The position numbers and the translations under genes were made by a program. The notes beneath the pieces are model-generated. The model was not told the DNA's origin. It made no database searches and was given only the letters and a program-made list of their open reading frames with translations. From R-RK-3 sp031399085 (GTDB lineage Bacteria; Pseudomonadota; Alphaproteobacteria; Rhizobiales; Rhodomicrobiaceae): a stretch of 64,000 nucleotides of DNA. Shown here piece after piece: positions 18,364 through 26,885 of this stretch. Numbering within the stretch: the first letter of the stretch is position 1; each line of letters opens with the position of its first letter. The stretch spans positions 3,223-67,222 of the forward strand of contig JANNOQ010000112.1 of NCBI GenBank assembly GCA_031399085.1, in the 5' to 3' direction.

Positions 18364-19226
18364 GTGCGGTCCGGCGCATCGAGGCGGGGGTTAAGACTCC
18401 CCGCGTGGCCTGGGTGTCTGGTGGAAATTCGCGAAGGGCTGAGCAGGGAAATAAAGGGGAAAATCGAACGAAGTCCGACCTTTAGTCCTTCACGCGGCTC
18501 AACACCGATATGGCCCCAGATGGAGCAATGCGCAATGCGTAGCATGTTGCGTTGCGCAATGGAAGCTGGATGATGGGCTGCAGTGGGCGGTTGCGACGGC
18601 GCATTGTGCCGGGCTGCCCTGCATATCGCAGAATCGCTTCTCCATGGATCACTGACGTGCGGGCGCGCCTCATATGCATTCCCTACGCGGCAGCATCGCG
18701 AAGCTTACCGTCGGGGCTGATGAATCGTATTGGCCCAAGGCGCAGCATGCATGGGCGCGTAATACTGAACATTCACAAAACAACGCATCTTAAATGCCTA
18801 TTTGCGTTATGATCTCAATTATATTTGGAAAATTGACGCGGTGGAGGGTATTGACCCTCCTCCGCGCCAGAAATAGCTCCGACTAGTAAAGCAATCCTTG
18901 CAAAATACGAGGGCAAGGTTCCGGAATATATTGTATTGGGTAAAAATGCTTAGGTGTATTGCGTGTTCTTTTATCGACAGGTGAATATACCGACCGAGAA
19001 TGCTCAACTCATCTCCCATTTGGGGTAAATGTCATTAGGTGATCGCCTGTTGCGCGGTGGGCTATAAGTATCGATACGCGTGCCTGACGCGCGCGCAGCC
19101 TACTCGGTCAGAGCAACTGTTGGCGTCGGAATCGCAGCGCGGCTTTCGCATCGTGCACTCTCCCCAGTGCTTGCGTATTCGCGGGGCGCATGGCACATTC
19201 CGCACCGTCGCCACTCGGCTGATACC
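18364..19226. other. Intergenic between helicase and tRNA-Thr
   Basis: About 860 bases without a convincing gene. The first part is the helicase leader and the middle is A/T-richer. A 7-bp perfect hairpin GGAGGGT-ATTG-ACCCTCC lies at 18843-18860 without a U-tract. Short open frames here lack ribosome-binding sites and family resemblance. Confidence 0.4.
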
Positions 19227-19301
19227 GCCGCAGTAGCTCAGTGGTAGAGCGCACCCTTGGTAAGGGTGAGGTCGGGAGTTCAATCCTCCCCTGCGGCACC
19301 A
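19227..19301 (+). tRNA. tRNA-Thr (anticodon GGT)
   Basis: Acceptor GCCGCAG pairs with CTGCGGC (19291-19297), followed by discriminator A and encoded CCA. The D arm is AGCTCAGTGGTAGAGC. The anticodon stem CACCC/GGGTG encloses TTGGTAA (anticodon GGT). The T arm is GGGAG-TTCAATC-CTCCC. It is complete and should be functional. Its 3' half from the anticodon stem onward is repeated at 63737-63791, marking it as the integration target of the island. Confidence 0.97.
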
Positions 19302-19308
19302 GCGATTT
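19254..19308 (+). repeat. Left attachment-site repeat (tRNA-Thr 3' half)
   Basis: 55 bases from the anticodon stem through CCA plus seven more match 63737-63791 with a single mismatch at 19268. Crossover inside a tRNA anticodon or T-arm is the usual habit of tyrosine recombinases. Confidence 0.9.
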
Positions 19309-19439
19309 TCTTTATTGTTTATAGGTTAGCGCAGCTACTGCGGAGCTATGTCATCCCGCCCTTGCCGAGCGCCGATCGAGGAGGGCACCGATCGGCGAGC
19401 CAACTTCTATCCATGCCCGGTGCTGGGCGCGCTCAATTG

Positions 19440-19830
19440 GATCGGCCGGATGCAGCGCTGTGCCCGCTTGGGTCATCATCGGCAGCTTCACGAAGCTGGC
19501 GACGGCTTCACCGGCACGATCAAAACCTTGAGCCTTAACGCCCAGGCCGAGATCAAGCCCGCCTACAAGCCGCGCGAAAAGGCCCCGACCTACCGCATCT
19601 AAGCAAACCAGGCCGAGATCGACGTTGTCTGGAAGAAGACCTCAAAAGAGGGCCGCGATTATCTCTCGGTCAAGTTTGACGATCCGAGCTGGCGATCTGC
19701 CATTTACGCCTCGCTGATCGAGGTCGACGACGGCAAAAGCCTCAACCTCTTGTGTTACCGCCCCAACGGCGATCCGTTATGGCGGGAACAAGTACGATCT
19801 CAGCACCCATCAGTATTTAGAATAACGCGC
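19440..19830 (+). pseudogene. DUF736 gene, degraded
   Basis: The plus strand encodes GDGFTGTIKTLSLNAQAEIK, then an in-frame TAA after TYRI (19600-19602), then VVWKKTSKEGRDYLSVKFDD and SWRSAIYASLIEVDDG. These are the successive conserved blocks of DUF736, a roughly 100-residue protein encoded with conjugation genes on rhizobial integrative elements. The N-terminal IGSFTK block (about 19472-19490) is in another frame. One frameshift plus one stop mean it is dead. It is the only conjugation-module trace left at this end. Confidence 0.8.
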
Positions 19831-19954
19831 CGCGTTCCATCAAATGACATACAGGTTAGCCAAACCCCAGCGTCAAGGATCAGTCAATAGGACTAGATTC
19901 AATCTGACCAAGACGCACGCGAGAGACGTTATTTTTTGGCAAATGACCGGCAGG

Positions 19955-20653
19955 TCATTTGCCATTTAACCGCCTCGACCAGTCCTCAACGCGATTGGCT
20001 TCAAGACGGCGTTGGGCGAGCTTCCGCCATCCATCGGCTAGAACCGGAATTTCCGCCATGGCGGCGAGCGCATCCCGGTTCAGCTTATCGACATAAAGCA
20101 GATGCGACAGGCGGCTGAGCGGCCAATCGGGATAGCCGCGTTCGACGAGTTCAACGCGGTCGCCGGCTGCGACGCCGCCCGGCTCCAACACGCGATAGTA
20201 CCAGCCGGTCCGCGCCGTTTGCTGCACGCGCTTGGCCATATCTTTGATATCGAAACGATGATTGAGCTTCCAACACGGCTGTCGTGCCTGGCTGACCTGC
20301 AAGACCGCGCTACCTGCCCGCCAGATATCACCGATGCAAACGCCGCTTTCGATCAGCCCACTACTGGATAGATTTTCGCCGAACGCGCCGACCATACTGA
20401 GAATGGAAGGTGGCCCGGGAAGCTCGGCTGCCCATGAGCTATAATGGTCACGCGGATAGTGGTGCACGGCTTTCTCCAGCCCGCCGTGATTGACGAAATC
20501 GCCCTGCTCGTCACCCACGATGCCGGTTGGGCCAATCATGACTGCCTTGTTCACCGGAGCTTTGGCCATGCCGCTTTTGACGCCAGGCCGCGCGAAAGGC
20601 ACGGCTTTGCCGATCAGGACCGCATCCAGTGTCACGCTTACGGAGGGTGTCAT
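19955..20653 (-). CDS. MOSC-domain protein (YiiM-like)
   Basis: ATG 20653 gives 232 residues; upstream in-frame codons lack support. The MOSC fold is shown by MIGPTGIVGDEQGDFVNHGG, HHYPRDHYSSW, GAFGENLSSSG, CIGDIWRAG, and the conserved cysteine in ARQPCWKLNHRF. A C-terminal three-helix domain (PLSRLSHLLYVDKLNRDALA) completes the YiiM-type arrangement. MOSC proteins bind the molybdenum cofactor and act in sulfur transfer or N-hydroxylated-compound reduction. It sits 22 bases after the redoxin gene in a redox-themed run. Confidence 0.88.
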   Translation of the reverse strand: MTPSVSVTLDAVLIGKAVPFARPGVKSGMAKAPVNKAVMIGPTGIVGDEQGDFVNHGGLEKAVHHYPRDHYSSWAAELPGPPSILSMVGAFGENLSSSGLIESGVCIGDIWRAGSAVLQVSQARQPCWKLNHRFDIKDMAKRVQQTARTGWYYRVLEPGGVAAGDRVELVERGYPDWPLSRLSHLLYVDKLNRDALAAMAEIPVLADGWRKLAQRRLEANRVEDWSRRLNGK

Positions 20654-20675
20654 CAGTAGCTCGTTTGCATATCGG

Positions 20676-21257
20676 CTAAATCGAACATTTGCCATCCGCA
20701 GAACCAGCATCTTGATGGTCTTCGCCTGGCGCTGCCGTGGAGATCACGGGCATGTCCGCGTCACCGCTTTCGGCCAAAAGCTTTGCAAGGGCCGCGCCAA
20801 GCCGCAGATCGGGAACATGGCTGAAAGCTTGCAATCTTCGCCTGCCTTGCCGGTCGATCAGCACAAGGGTCGGGGTGCCTTGCATTTCGTAAGCGGCCAT
20901 GGTCTTAGGCACGGCTTCACCGCCTTTCCCTGGTGCATCGACAGCGACTGGAAAGGTGATGCGATATTCATGCAAGAACGCCTGAAGAGAGACCGGCGTC
21001 ATGGCGGCGTGATGCTCGAACACCGTGTGAAAACCGATAATCGCGATGTCCTCGTTTTGAAACAGCCGCGCCAGTTCTTGGGCCTGCGGTAGTGAGCCGG
21101 AGACACAGCCGGGGCAAAGCATCTGGAAGGCAACCATCGCCACCACCTTGCCGCGCAGGCTCTCTAGCGTCAGGTCTTCTTGCGTATTGAACCACTGCGA
21201 GACGTGCCAGTCGGGAGCCTTGGTCAGTGTTTCCGTTGAGAGGTGCCGTGCGCTCAT
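20676..21257 (-). CDS. Peroxiredoxin-like thiol protein
   Basis: ATG 21257 (AAGGAC upstream) gives 193 residues of the AhpC/TSA-redoxin fold. WHVSQWFNTQEDLTLESLRG leads into the strand VVAMVAFQMLCPGCVSGSLP, which holds a C-x2-C active site (CPGC). The cis-Pro region is QGTPTLVLIDRQGRRR. It has no signal peptide, so it is cytoplasmic. It likely reduces peroxides or disulfides. It lies in line with the MOSC and AhpD-like genes; a strong hairpin separates it from the latter, so it may have its own promoter. Confidence 0.85.
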   Translation of the reverse strand: MSARHLSTETLTKAPDWHVSQWFNTQEDLTLESLRGKVVAMVAFQMLCPGCVSGSLPQAQELARLFQNEDIAIIGFHTVFEHHAAMTPVSLQAFLHEYRITFPVAVDAPGKGGEAVPKTMAAYEMQGTPTLVLIDRQGRRRLQAFSHVPDLRLGAALAKLLAESGDADMPVISTAAPGEDHQDAGSADGKCSI

Positions 21258-21298
21258 TTCATCAATGTCCTTTCGCGAACTCCTGTAAAGTTTGGCAA

Positions 21299-21325
21299 GC
21301 GCCGCCGCACTCAAAGCGGCGGCGC
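21299..21325 (-). terminator. Intrinsic terminator after AhpD-like gene
   Basis: A perfect 10-bp G/C stem (GCGCCGCCGC with its complement) encloses a 7-base loop, nine bases beyond the stop codon of the AhpD-like gene on the minus strand. The following run is only weakly T-rich. Confidence 0.6.
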
Positions 21326-21334
21326 AAACTTGTT

Positions 21335-21883
21335 TTAGGCAGCGGCACGCAGCGGCTTCACGCTCGGAAAGTCCACGGGTACGCAAAGAGATACATTCAG
21401 ATAGTTCGTGAACAGGTTCAGGGCGACATGGGCGATAATCTCGACGATTTCCTCATCGTCGAACCCCGAGGTACGGATTGCCTGAAAATCAGCGTCCGTG
21501 ATATGCGCTCGGTTCGCAACAATCGCCAACGCGAAGTCTATCGCGGCTTGGGTGCGGCGATCTTCAGACCGGCCATCGCGAGCTGAGGCCATGGCCTCGG
21601 CCGACACACCGGCTTTTTTGCCAAGAACCGTGTGCGCCGAGACGCAATATTCGCAAGAATTGTAGTTTGCGACCGCAACCGCAATCTGCTCGCCCAGTGC
21701 TGCGCCGATGCGGCCTTCAGAGAGTGCGCCAAAGCCTGCCAGCATGAATTTTAGAGCCGGAACCGATTGTCCGGCCGTGCCGAACATCTGGATGACGGTG
21801 CCAAACTGCCCTTTGACGGCATCGAGAAGTTCTTTGCGCTCTCCAGTTGCGAAAGCGTGGTTGACCGCGTTAATACGTGACAT
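21335..21883 (-). CDS. AhpD-like carboxymuconolactone decarboxylase-family protein
   Basis: ATG 21883 follows AAGGAGA and gives 182 residues. The all-helical CMD fold carries the AhpD-type catalytic motif NSCEYCVSAHTVLGKKAG (C-x2-C-x3-H), which supplies thiols for alkylhydroperoxidase activity. A second helical hairpin (ALAIVANRAHITDADFQAIR then EIVEIIAHVALNLFTNYLN) follows. It would act in the cytoplasm with a redoxin, plausibly the neighbour at 20676. Confidence 0.9.
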   Translation of the reverse strand: MSRINAVNHAFATGERKELLDAVKGQFGTVIQMFGTAGQSVPALKFMLAGFGALSEGRIGAALGEQIAVAVANYNSCEYCVSAHTVLGKKAGVSAEAMASARDGRSEDRRTQAAIDFALAIVANRAHITDADFQAIRTSGFDDEEIVEIIAHVALNLFTNYLNVSLCVPVDFPSVKPLRAAA

Positions 21884-22003
21884 GGATAGTCTCCTTTTTT
21901 GAACGAGAGGGGTTTGTCCGGAACGCGGTTTGCGGGTGCCAGCCTGCAAACCGCACTTTTTCGCCGGTCTTCGTGCCGACAGAAAACTGTTGCGTAGTTC
22001 GCG

Positions 22004-22639
22004 CTAGAATTGCCCGTCCCTGATGTAGGGCTGACTCCATAGAATCGTCTGAAGCACAACGGCTTTCGTCCAGGCCCCGTGCATCTTCTCGATCTCGTCG
22101 GGTGCTTTGCCGCTGTTGGCGAGGAACGGCTTGATGGTTGCCGAGATCGGATAGATGAACGCCGTCAGATAACGAAAATTCACCTGATCGACCGATGGCG
22201 CGTTGTCTGTTTTGTTCTTGCCTGCTTTTGTATGCCGCAAGCCGATCTCGTGTTGCCAGTCGAGCCACGCCTGATCGAATTTGGCGTCGGTCGTGTCCTT
22301 GATCCATTGACCGAAGCGAGCACGGACTCGGCCCAGATATTCTGCTTCCGGCGCGCCGGTTTTCTTGTTGGTGAAGTAATAGACAAGATGCGGGTTGGAG
22401 CCAACAAACCCATACCAGACATCAAGGATTTTTTCGGTCTGGGGCACCAGCAACTCGCCTGCAAGCCGGAGATATTTCGAATCCTCTTCCGTAAAGAGAA
22501 CCGTTTTCTTGAGAAGTTCGAAATCTTCGAGCGACACCGGCGACTTCGAAAGTTTCTGGCTGCCATAAGCGTAACCGGGAATCGACGACGGCTGCGCCAT
22601 CGCGGGCAGTGCGCCTGCAACTGACGCCATGCTTAGCAT
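22004..22639 (-). CDS. Exported protoglobin-like protein
   Basis: The readable frame from ATG 22639 gives 211 residues: a signal peptide (MLSMASVAGALPAMAQ) followed by a globin-like domain of protoglobin type (LRLAGELLVPQTEKILDVWY, then FGQWIKDTTDA, and WQHEIGLRHTKAG with the presumed haem-ligand histidine region). A periplasmic haem sensor or NO/O2-binding role would fit the redox neighbours. The best ribosome-binding site (AGGAG) serves a GTG at 22658 that is out of frame by one base because of a poly-A run, so the signal peptide may be clipped or a frameshift may be present. Confidence 0.78.
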   Translation of the reverse strand: MLSMASVAGALPAMAQPSSIPGYAYGSQKLSKSPVSLEDFELLKKTVLFTEEDSKYLRLAGELLVPQTEKILDVWYGFVGSNPHLVYYFTNKKTGAPEAEYLGRVRARFGQWIKDTTDAKFDQAWLDWQHEIGLRHTKAGKNKTDNAPSVDQVNFRYLTAFIYPISATIKPFLANSGKAPDEIEKMHGAWTKAVVLQTILWSQPYIRDGQF

Positions 22640-22663
22640 TGCGATTATTTTTTAACACTCTGC

Positions 22664-23353
22664 TTACTCCTGATATTTGCTGACGATCGGCGCAACGAAG
22701 CGCGCCCAGTTTTGCTGCTGCACAATTTCGGACGCAGTTTCCTGCTCCTTGCAATCGAGCCGCAGATGCTCATCCCCGAACGCCGCATTGACATAGGCGC
22801 AGTGATGCGGCAGGCGGGGGTCGGCATGGATGTTGGGCTGGAAATACCGGCAGGTGACGCACATGCGCTGGAGCGGGATGCCGCCGTTGCGCTGCAATTC
22901 GCGGATCGCCCCCGACACGCCGCGTAACAGTTCAATCTGGAGCACAGGCGGCATGGCATCGACGGCTGCGCGGATAGGCCCGAGCACGTCCGCGGTTTCA
23001 GCAAGTATCTTGCCGGCATCCGTCAACGTGATCGAGACCGCACGCTTGTCGTCCTGATTTCGCTGGCGATTGATGAAACCTTTGCGTTCCAGCGCCGCCA
23101 GCGCATCGCTCACTGTCGGTGCGGAAATCTGCAGCCGTCCCGCCAGCGCGCCGGTTCCCAGCGTGTCGCCATCCTGCTCGAGCAGCTTTAAAACCCGCAC
23201 CTGTGTTGGCGTAAGCGTCTTTTCGAAGCCAGCCTCCCAGGCGTGATGTTGAAGGGCTGTACTAAGGCGTTCGATCCCGGCGGCAGCCCGATTTGAAACG
23301 GGTTCGCTCAGACTGTCGAAGACCGCTTGCTGATGTTTCTCGTCGTTTGTCAT
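22664..23353 (-). CDS. MarR-family regulator with C-terminal cysteine cluster
   Basis: A 229-residue protein. A winged helix (about 45-120) reads LTPTQVRVLKLLEQDGDTLG, LAGRLQISAPTVSDALAALE and RNQDDKRAVSITLT. The extra C-terminal domain holds four cysteines in C165-x2-C168 ... C185 ... C201 spacing (MCVTCRYF, HHCAYV, LDCKEQ), which could bind zinc or an iron-sulfur cluster. A perfect 27-bp palindrome lies 3 bases upstream of the ATG, so it is almost certainly autoregulated. Neighbours are a protoglobin-like protein, AhpD-like protein, redoxin and MOSC protein; I infer a redox- or NO-sensing repressor for that block. Confidence 0.9.
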   Translation of the reverse strand: MTNDEKHQQAVFDSLSEPVSNRAAAGIERLSTALQHHAWEAGFEKTLTPTQVRVLKLLEQDGDTLGTGALAGRLQISAPTVSDALAALERKGFINRQRNQDDKRAVSITLTDAGKILAETADVLGPIRAAVDAMPPVLQIELLRGVSGAIRELQRNGGIPLQRMCVTCRYFQPNIHADPRLPHHCAYVNAAFGDEHLRLDCKEQETASEIVQQQNWARFVAPIVSKYQE

Positions 23354-23355
23354 AT

Positions 23356-23382
23356 CTATTAATTAGGATTCCTAATTAATAG
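23356..23382. promoter_or_regulatory. Palindromic operator of the MarR-type regulator
   Basis: The 13-base arm CTATTAATTAGGA is repeated as its exact complement after one central T. The site starts 3 bases before the regulator ATG and covers its ribosome-binding region, a position suited to autorepression. Size and symmetry fit MarR dimers. Confidence 0.88.
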
Positions 23383-23570
23383 AGTCAAGTGAAATAGCGC
23401 TGGATTTTTAGCGATTTATCCTTCAGCACTGGATCAGTGCTGCCCAGTGCGCCACGTCCACGGCAAGCAAAGTCGGGGCACTCGATAGGTATCGTTATGT
23501 CGCCGGATGCGCCATTTATCAGCGTCTGCTAACTTCAAGTTTTTTCATTGCTGGCGATGCCTCATATTCA

Positions 23571-23753
23571 TCATGACGTCGCCACCATTGATAAGGCTCG
23601 AGGATAGCGACGCTGATTGCCGCGCGTGCGCCAGCTGCGGATCAGGCCCTTCGCCTCATGGAAGTGGTTGGCGGAGATGGCGACGCCGCTGCGCATCGCC
23701 ACTTCGCCAACCGAAAGTTCCGAGGGCAGCGCCTTGGGCAGGCTCGTCAACAT
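23571..23753 (-). pseudogene. soxR: Truncated soxR (MerR family)
   Basis: ATG 23753 with GAGAG upstream encodes 60 residues. After a short leader comes ELSVGEVAMRSGVAISANHF and EAKGLIRSWRTRGNQRRYPR, the SoxR winged-helix DNA-binding domain. The frame then leaves homology (ALSMVATS) and stops. The dimerisation helix and the four cysteines that hold the [2Fe-2S] cluster are absent, so it cannot sense redox and probably cannot dimerise. It lies 43 bases downstream of the RND permease gene, whose promoter bears a SoxR-type site. Confidence 0.85.
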
Positions 23754-23796
23754 GCGATACTCTCTTTCAATGCCCGCACCCAGCGCTGCCGCAGCG

Positions 23797-26700
23797 CTAA
23801 GCCGGCTGCGGAACCGACTCGCCGGAGGCTTCAAAAACCTCATCCGGACGATGCTCGGAGGCGAGCACCAGATAGATGACCGGCAGTATGAACAGCGTGA
23901 ACAGCGTCCCGATCGCCATGCCGCTGACCAGCATGATGCCGATGCTATTTCGCGCCTCAGCGCCCGCACCCGTCACGAAGACAAGCGGCAGATGGCCGAA
24001 AACTGTGGCAGCGGTCGTCATTAGGATCGGGCGCAGGCGCGTCGTTGCCGCCTCGCGCACCGCGGCGATCTTGGCGTGCCCCTGCTTCTGCATCTCGTTG
24101 GCGAAGGCGACGATCAGGATGCCATTTTTGGCAATCAGGCCAACGAGCGTAATCAGCCCAATCTGACTGTAGATATTCACCGTGGTGAAGCCGAAAAAGG
24201 TGAACACCAGCGCGGCCGTTAGCGCCAGCGGCACCGAGCCGAGCAGCACCACCAGCGGATCGCGAAAACTGCCAAACTGGGCGACCAGAACGAGATAGAT
24301 CAGCAGGATGGCGAAGCCGAGCGTGCCGGCAAGCGTCGTGCCCTCCTGGCGGAGCTGACGCGACTCCCCGGCATAGTCGATCGTATAGCCCGCCGGGAGA
24401 ATGCTGCGCGCCGCCTTCTCGATCGAAGTCAGCGCCTCGGCCTTGGTCACGCCGGGCTTGACGCCGCCATAGACGCGAAAACTGTCGGTCTGCTGGAAGC
24501 GGGCGAGCGTCCTTGGTGCGGTAAAGCGTTCCAGACTAGCCAGCGCTGAGATCGGCAGTTGGGCGCCGTCGCGCGTGCGGATCTTGTAATCGAGCAGGCG
24601 CTCGGCCGCGCCGCGGGCATCGCGCCCGACTTGCGGAATGACTTTGTAGGCGCGCCCGTCCAGCGTGAAGCGGTTCACATGATTGCCCGCCAGCAGGATA
24701 CCGAGCTGCCGGCCAACATCGGCCAGATCGAGGCCCAGATCGGCGACGCGCTCGCGGTGAACGACGACCCGAACCTGCGGCAGATCGATTTTCAGATCGG
24801 TATCGGCGAACAAGAATTTTCCGCTGGCGAAGGCCGCGCCGACAAGGTGTGCGGCATAGTCCGCCATCTGCTCGGGGGTGCCTGGCCCCTTCAGCACCAG
24901 CTCCACGTCGAAATTGCCCGCGCCCGGCAAAGCGGGCGGCAACACGGGGAAGATCTGCAATTCCTTGATCTGCGAGACCGCGCCGTACACCTCAGGCTGG
25001 ATTTCATGTGCGCTGCGCTCCCGATCGTGCCAGTTCTTGAACAAATAGCCGCCAAAACCGGTCGAGGGAAACACCAGCTCGAACATGGCTTCGAATTCGG
25101 GCATGGCCGTGCCGACCTTATAGACCTTCTCCATATGGCCCGACGTATAAGCGAGCGAGGCATCCGGCGCGGAGTTCACCATCAGGAGGATGAAGCCCTC
25201 GTCCTCGACCGGCGCCAGCTCCTGTCCCGAATACATATAGAGCGGGACCGCCAGCACACAAATGAAGGCGCCGAAGGCAAGGATTTGCGCCTTGAGCTGA
25301 AGCATGGCGTCGAGCGTCCGGCCATACGCCGCCGAGAGCCGGTCCAGCATCCGGCCGACGAACCGTGCATAGCGGCTCTCATGGCCGCCTTCCGGGGCAG
25401 TGTATGCGCTCATGATCGGCGACAGGGTGATGGCGACGAAGCCCGAGACGATGACCGCCGTCGCCAGCGTAAAGGCGAACTCCTTGAACAGCACGCCGGT
25501 CAGGCCGGACAGGAAGCCAATCGGCGCATAGACGGCGGCGAGCGTAATGGTCATAGCGACGATGGGCGCGAAAAGCTGGCGCGAGCTGATAAGCGCCGCC
25601 TCGATCCGGCCCTTGCCCTCGCGCATGTGGCGCGAGATGTTTTCGACGACCACGATGGCGTCGTCCACGACCAGCCCGACCGACAGCACGATGGCGAGCA
25701 GCGTGAGGAGGTTGAGCGAAAAGCCCATCGCCATCATCGCCGCCATCGCGCCGATCAGAGAGATCGGGATCGTGATCAGCGGCACCAGCGCGCTGCGTGC
25801 CGAGCCGAGGAAAAGGAACACAATCAGCCCGACGATCAGCACGGTTTCCGTGAATGTCGTGCCGATCTCCTTCAGCGAGTTCTCCATATAGACGGTGCCG
25901 TCATAGGCGAGCGCAATCTCGGCCTTGGGCGGCAGCAGCGGCTTGATCGCCTCAAGCTCGGCCCGGAGCGCATAGGCGACGCCGATTTCATTGGTGCCCG
26001 GCAGCGGCCAGACCGAGAGATAGACGGCGTCCTTGCCATTGTGGCGGACATTGTTGGTTTCCTCTTCCGCGCCGAGTTCGACGCGGCCGATATCGGATAT
26101 GCGTAACATGCGGTCACCGTCTTCGCGCACGATCAGCCGCTCGAATTCCTCGACGCTGCGCAGATCGGTGTCCGCCAGGAGATCGACCTGCACTTCGCTG
26201 CCCTTCGTGCGCCCGACCGCGGCGAGAAAATTGTTGCGCGTCAATGCGGCCTCGACATCCGCCGCGCTAACGTCGAAGGCGGCCAGCCGCTCGGCGTCGA
26301 GCCAGATTCGCATCGCCTGCGGCCGTGCGCCTTCCAGACCAACCCGCTGCACATTCGCGATGGTGCTGAGTCGCGGCTGAAGGTTGCGGACGATGTAATC
26401 CGTCAGCTGCGGCGGCGTCATCGCGTCGGATGTCACGCTGACATAGAAGGTCGCATAGGGACGGTCCGCGCGCTGCACTTCGACGACCGGCGATTCGATC
26501 TCGCCCGGCAGTTCGCTTCGGATCTGGTCGAGCCGATTGCCGACCTCGGCCAGCGCCACCGTGCTCGGATGATTGAGTTTCAGCCGCACCGTGACGGTGC
26601 TGAGGCCGGAGACGCTGCTCGATTCCAGGTAATCGACGCCGCTGATCGAGGAGACGGAACGCTCGATGGGCGTGGTCACAAAGCCGCGTACCACCTGCGC

Positions 26701-26865
26701 CGAAGCGCCGACATAGACGGTGGTGATGATGATCGAGGAGCTTTCGATGCGCGGATATTGCTGGATCGGCAATTGCGTCGCCGCCCGCAGGCCGATCAGC
26801 ACCAGGGCGAGATTGACCACGACGGCAAGCACCGGCCGACGAACAAACAGATCGATGAGTCGCAT
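23797..26865 (-). CDS. RND multidrug efflux permease
   Basis: A 1022-residue inner-membrane pump of the AcrB/MexF class (HAE1). It has the N-terminal membrane helix (LFVRRPVLAVVVNLALVLIG), large periplasmic porter domains (VTTPIERSVSSISGVDYLES), and the proton-relay aspartates in VLSVGLVVDDAIVVVENIS. The second half repeats the fold (GYTIDYAGESRQLRQEG, then the closing helices). It exports drugs or oxidants with the membrane fusion protein encoded 20 bases upstream. No outer-membrane channel gene is adjacent, so it would borrow one. The reading frame is complete. Confidence 0.95.
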   Translation of the reverse strand: MRLIDLFVRRPVLAVVVNLALVLIGLRAATQLPIQQYPRIESSSIIITTVYVGASAQVVRGFVTTPIERSVSSISGVDYLESSSVSGLSTVTVRLKLNHPSTVALAEVGNRLDQIRSELPGEIESPVVEVQRADRPYATFYVSVTSDAMTPPQLTDYIVRNLQPRLSTIANVQRVGLEGARPQAMRIWLDAERLAAFDVSAADVEAALTRNNFLAAVGRTKGSEVQVDLLADTDLRSVEEFERLIVREDGDRMLRISDIGRVELGAEEETNNVRHNGKDAVYLSVWPLPGTNEIGVAYALRAELEAIKPLLPPKAEIALAYDGTVYMENSLKEIGTTFTETVLIVGLIVFLFLGSARSALVPLITIPISLIGAMAAMMAMGFSLNLLTLLAIVLSVGLVVDDAIVVVENISRHMREGKGRIEAALISSRQLFAPIVAMTITLAAVYAPIGFLSGLTGVLFKEFAFTLATAVIVSGFVAITLSPIMSAYTAPEGGHESRYARFVGRMLDRLSAAYGRTLDAMLQLKAQILAFGAFICVLAVPLYMYSGQELAPVEDEGFILLMVNSAPDASLAYTSGHMEKVYKVGTAMPEFEAMFELVFPSTGFGGYLFKNWHDRERSAHEIQPEVYGAVSQIKELQIFPVLPPALPGAGNFDVELVLKGPGTPEQMADYAAHLVGAAFASGKFLFADTDLKIDLPQVRVVVHRERVADLGLDLADVGRQLGILLAGNHVNRFTLDGRAYKVIPQVGRDARGAAERLLDYKIRTRDGAQLPISALASLERFTAPRTLARFQQTDSFRVYGGVKPGVTKAEALTSIEKAARSILPAGYTIDYAGESRQLRQEGTTLAGTLGFAILLIYLVLVAQFGSFRDPLVVLLGSVPLALTAALVFTFFGFTTVNIYSQIGLITLVGLIAKNGILIVAFANEMQKQGHAKIAAVREAATTRLRPILMTTAATVFGHLPLVFVTGAGAEARNSIGIMLVSGMAIGTLFTLFILPVIYLVLASEHRPDEVFEASGESVPQPA

Positions 26866-26885
26866 GGGAATGGCTTTCTGGCTGG

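Noticed and set aside
18819..19019. A small minus-strand gene before tRNA-Thr
   Set aside because: The frame has no ribosome-binding site, no recognisable domain, and part of it reads through the hairpin at 18843-18860.
24559..26106. Long plus-strand open frame opposite the RND permease
   Set aside because: It mirrors codons of the permease, is dominated by Arg/Asp/Gln/His, and has no domain or ribosome-binding site.
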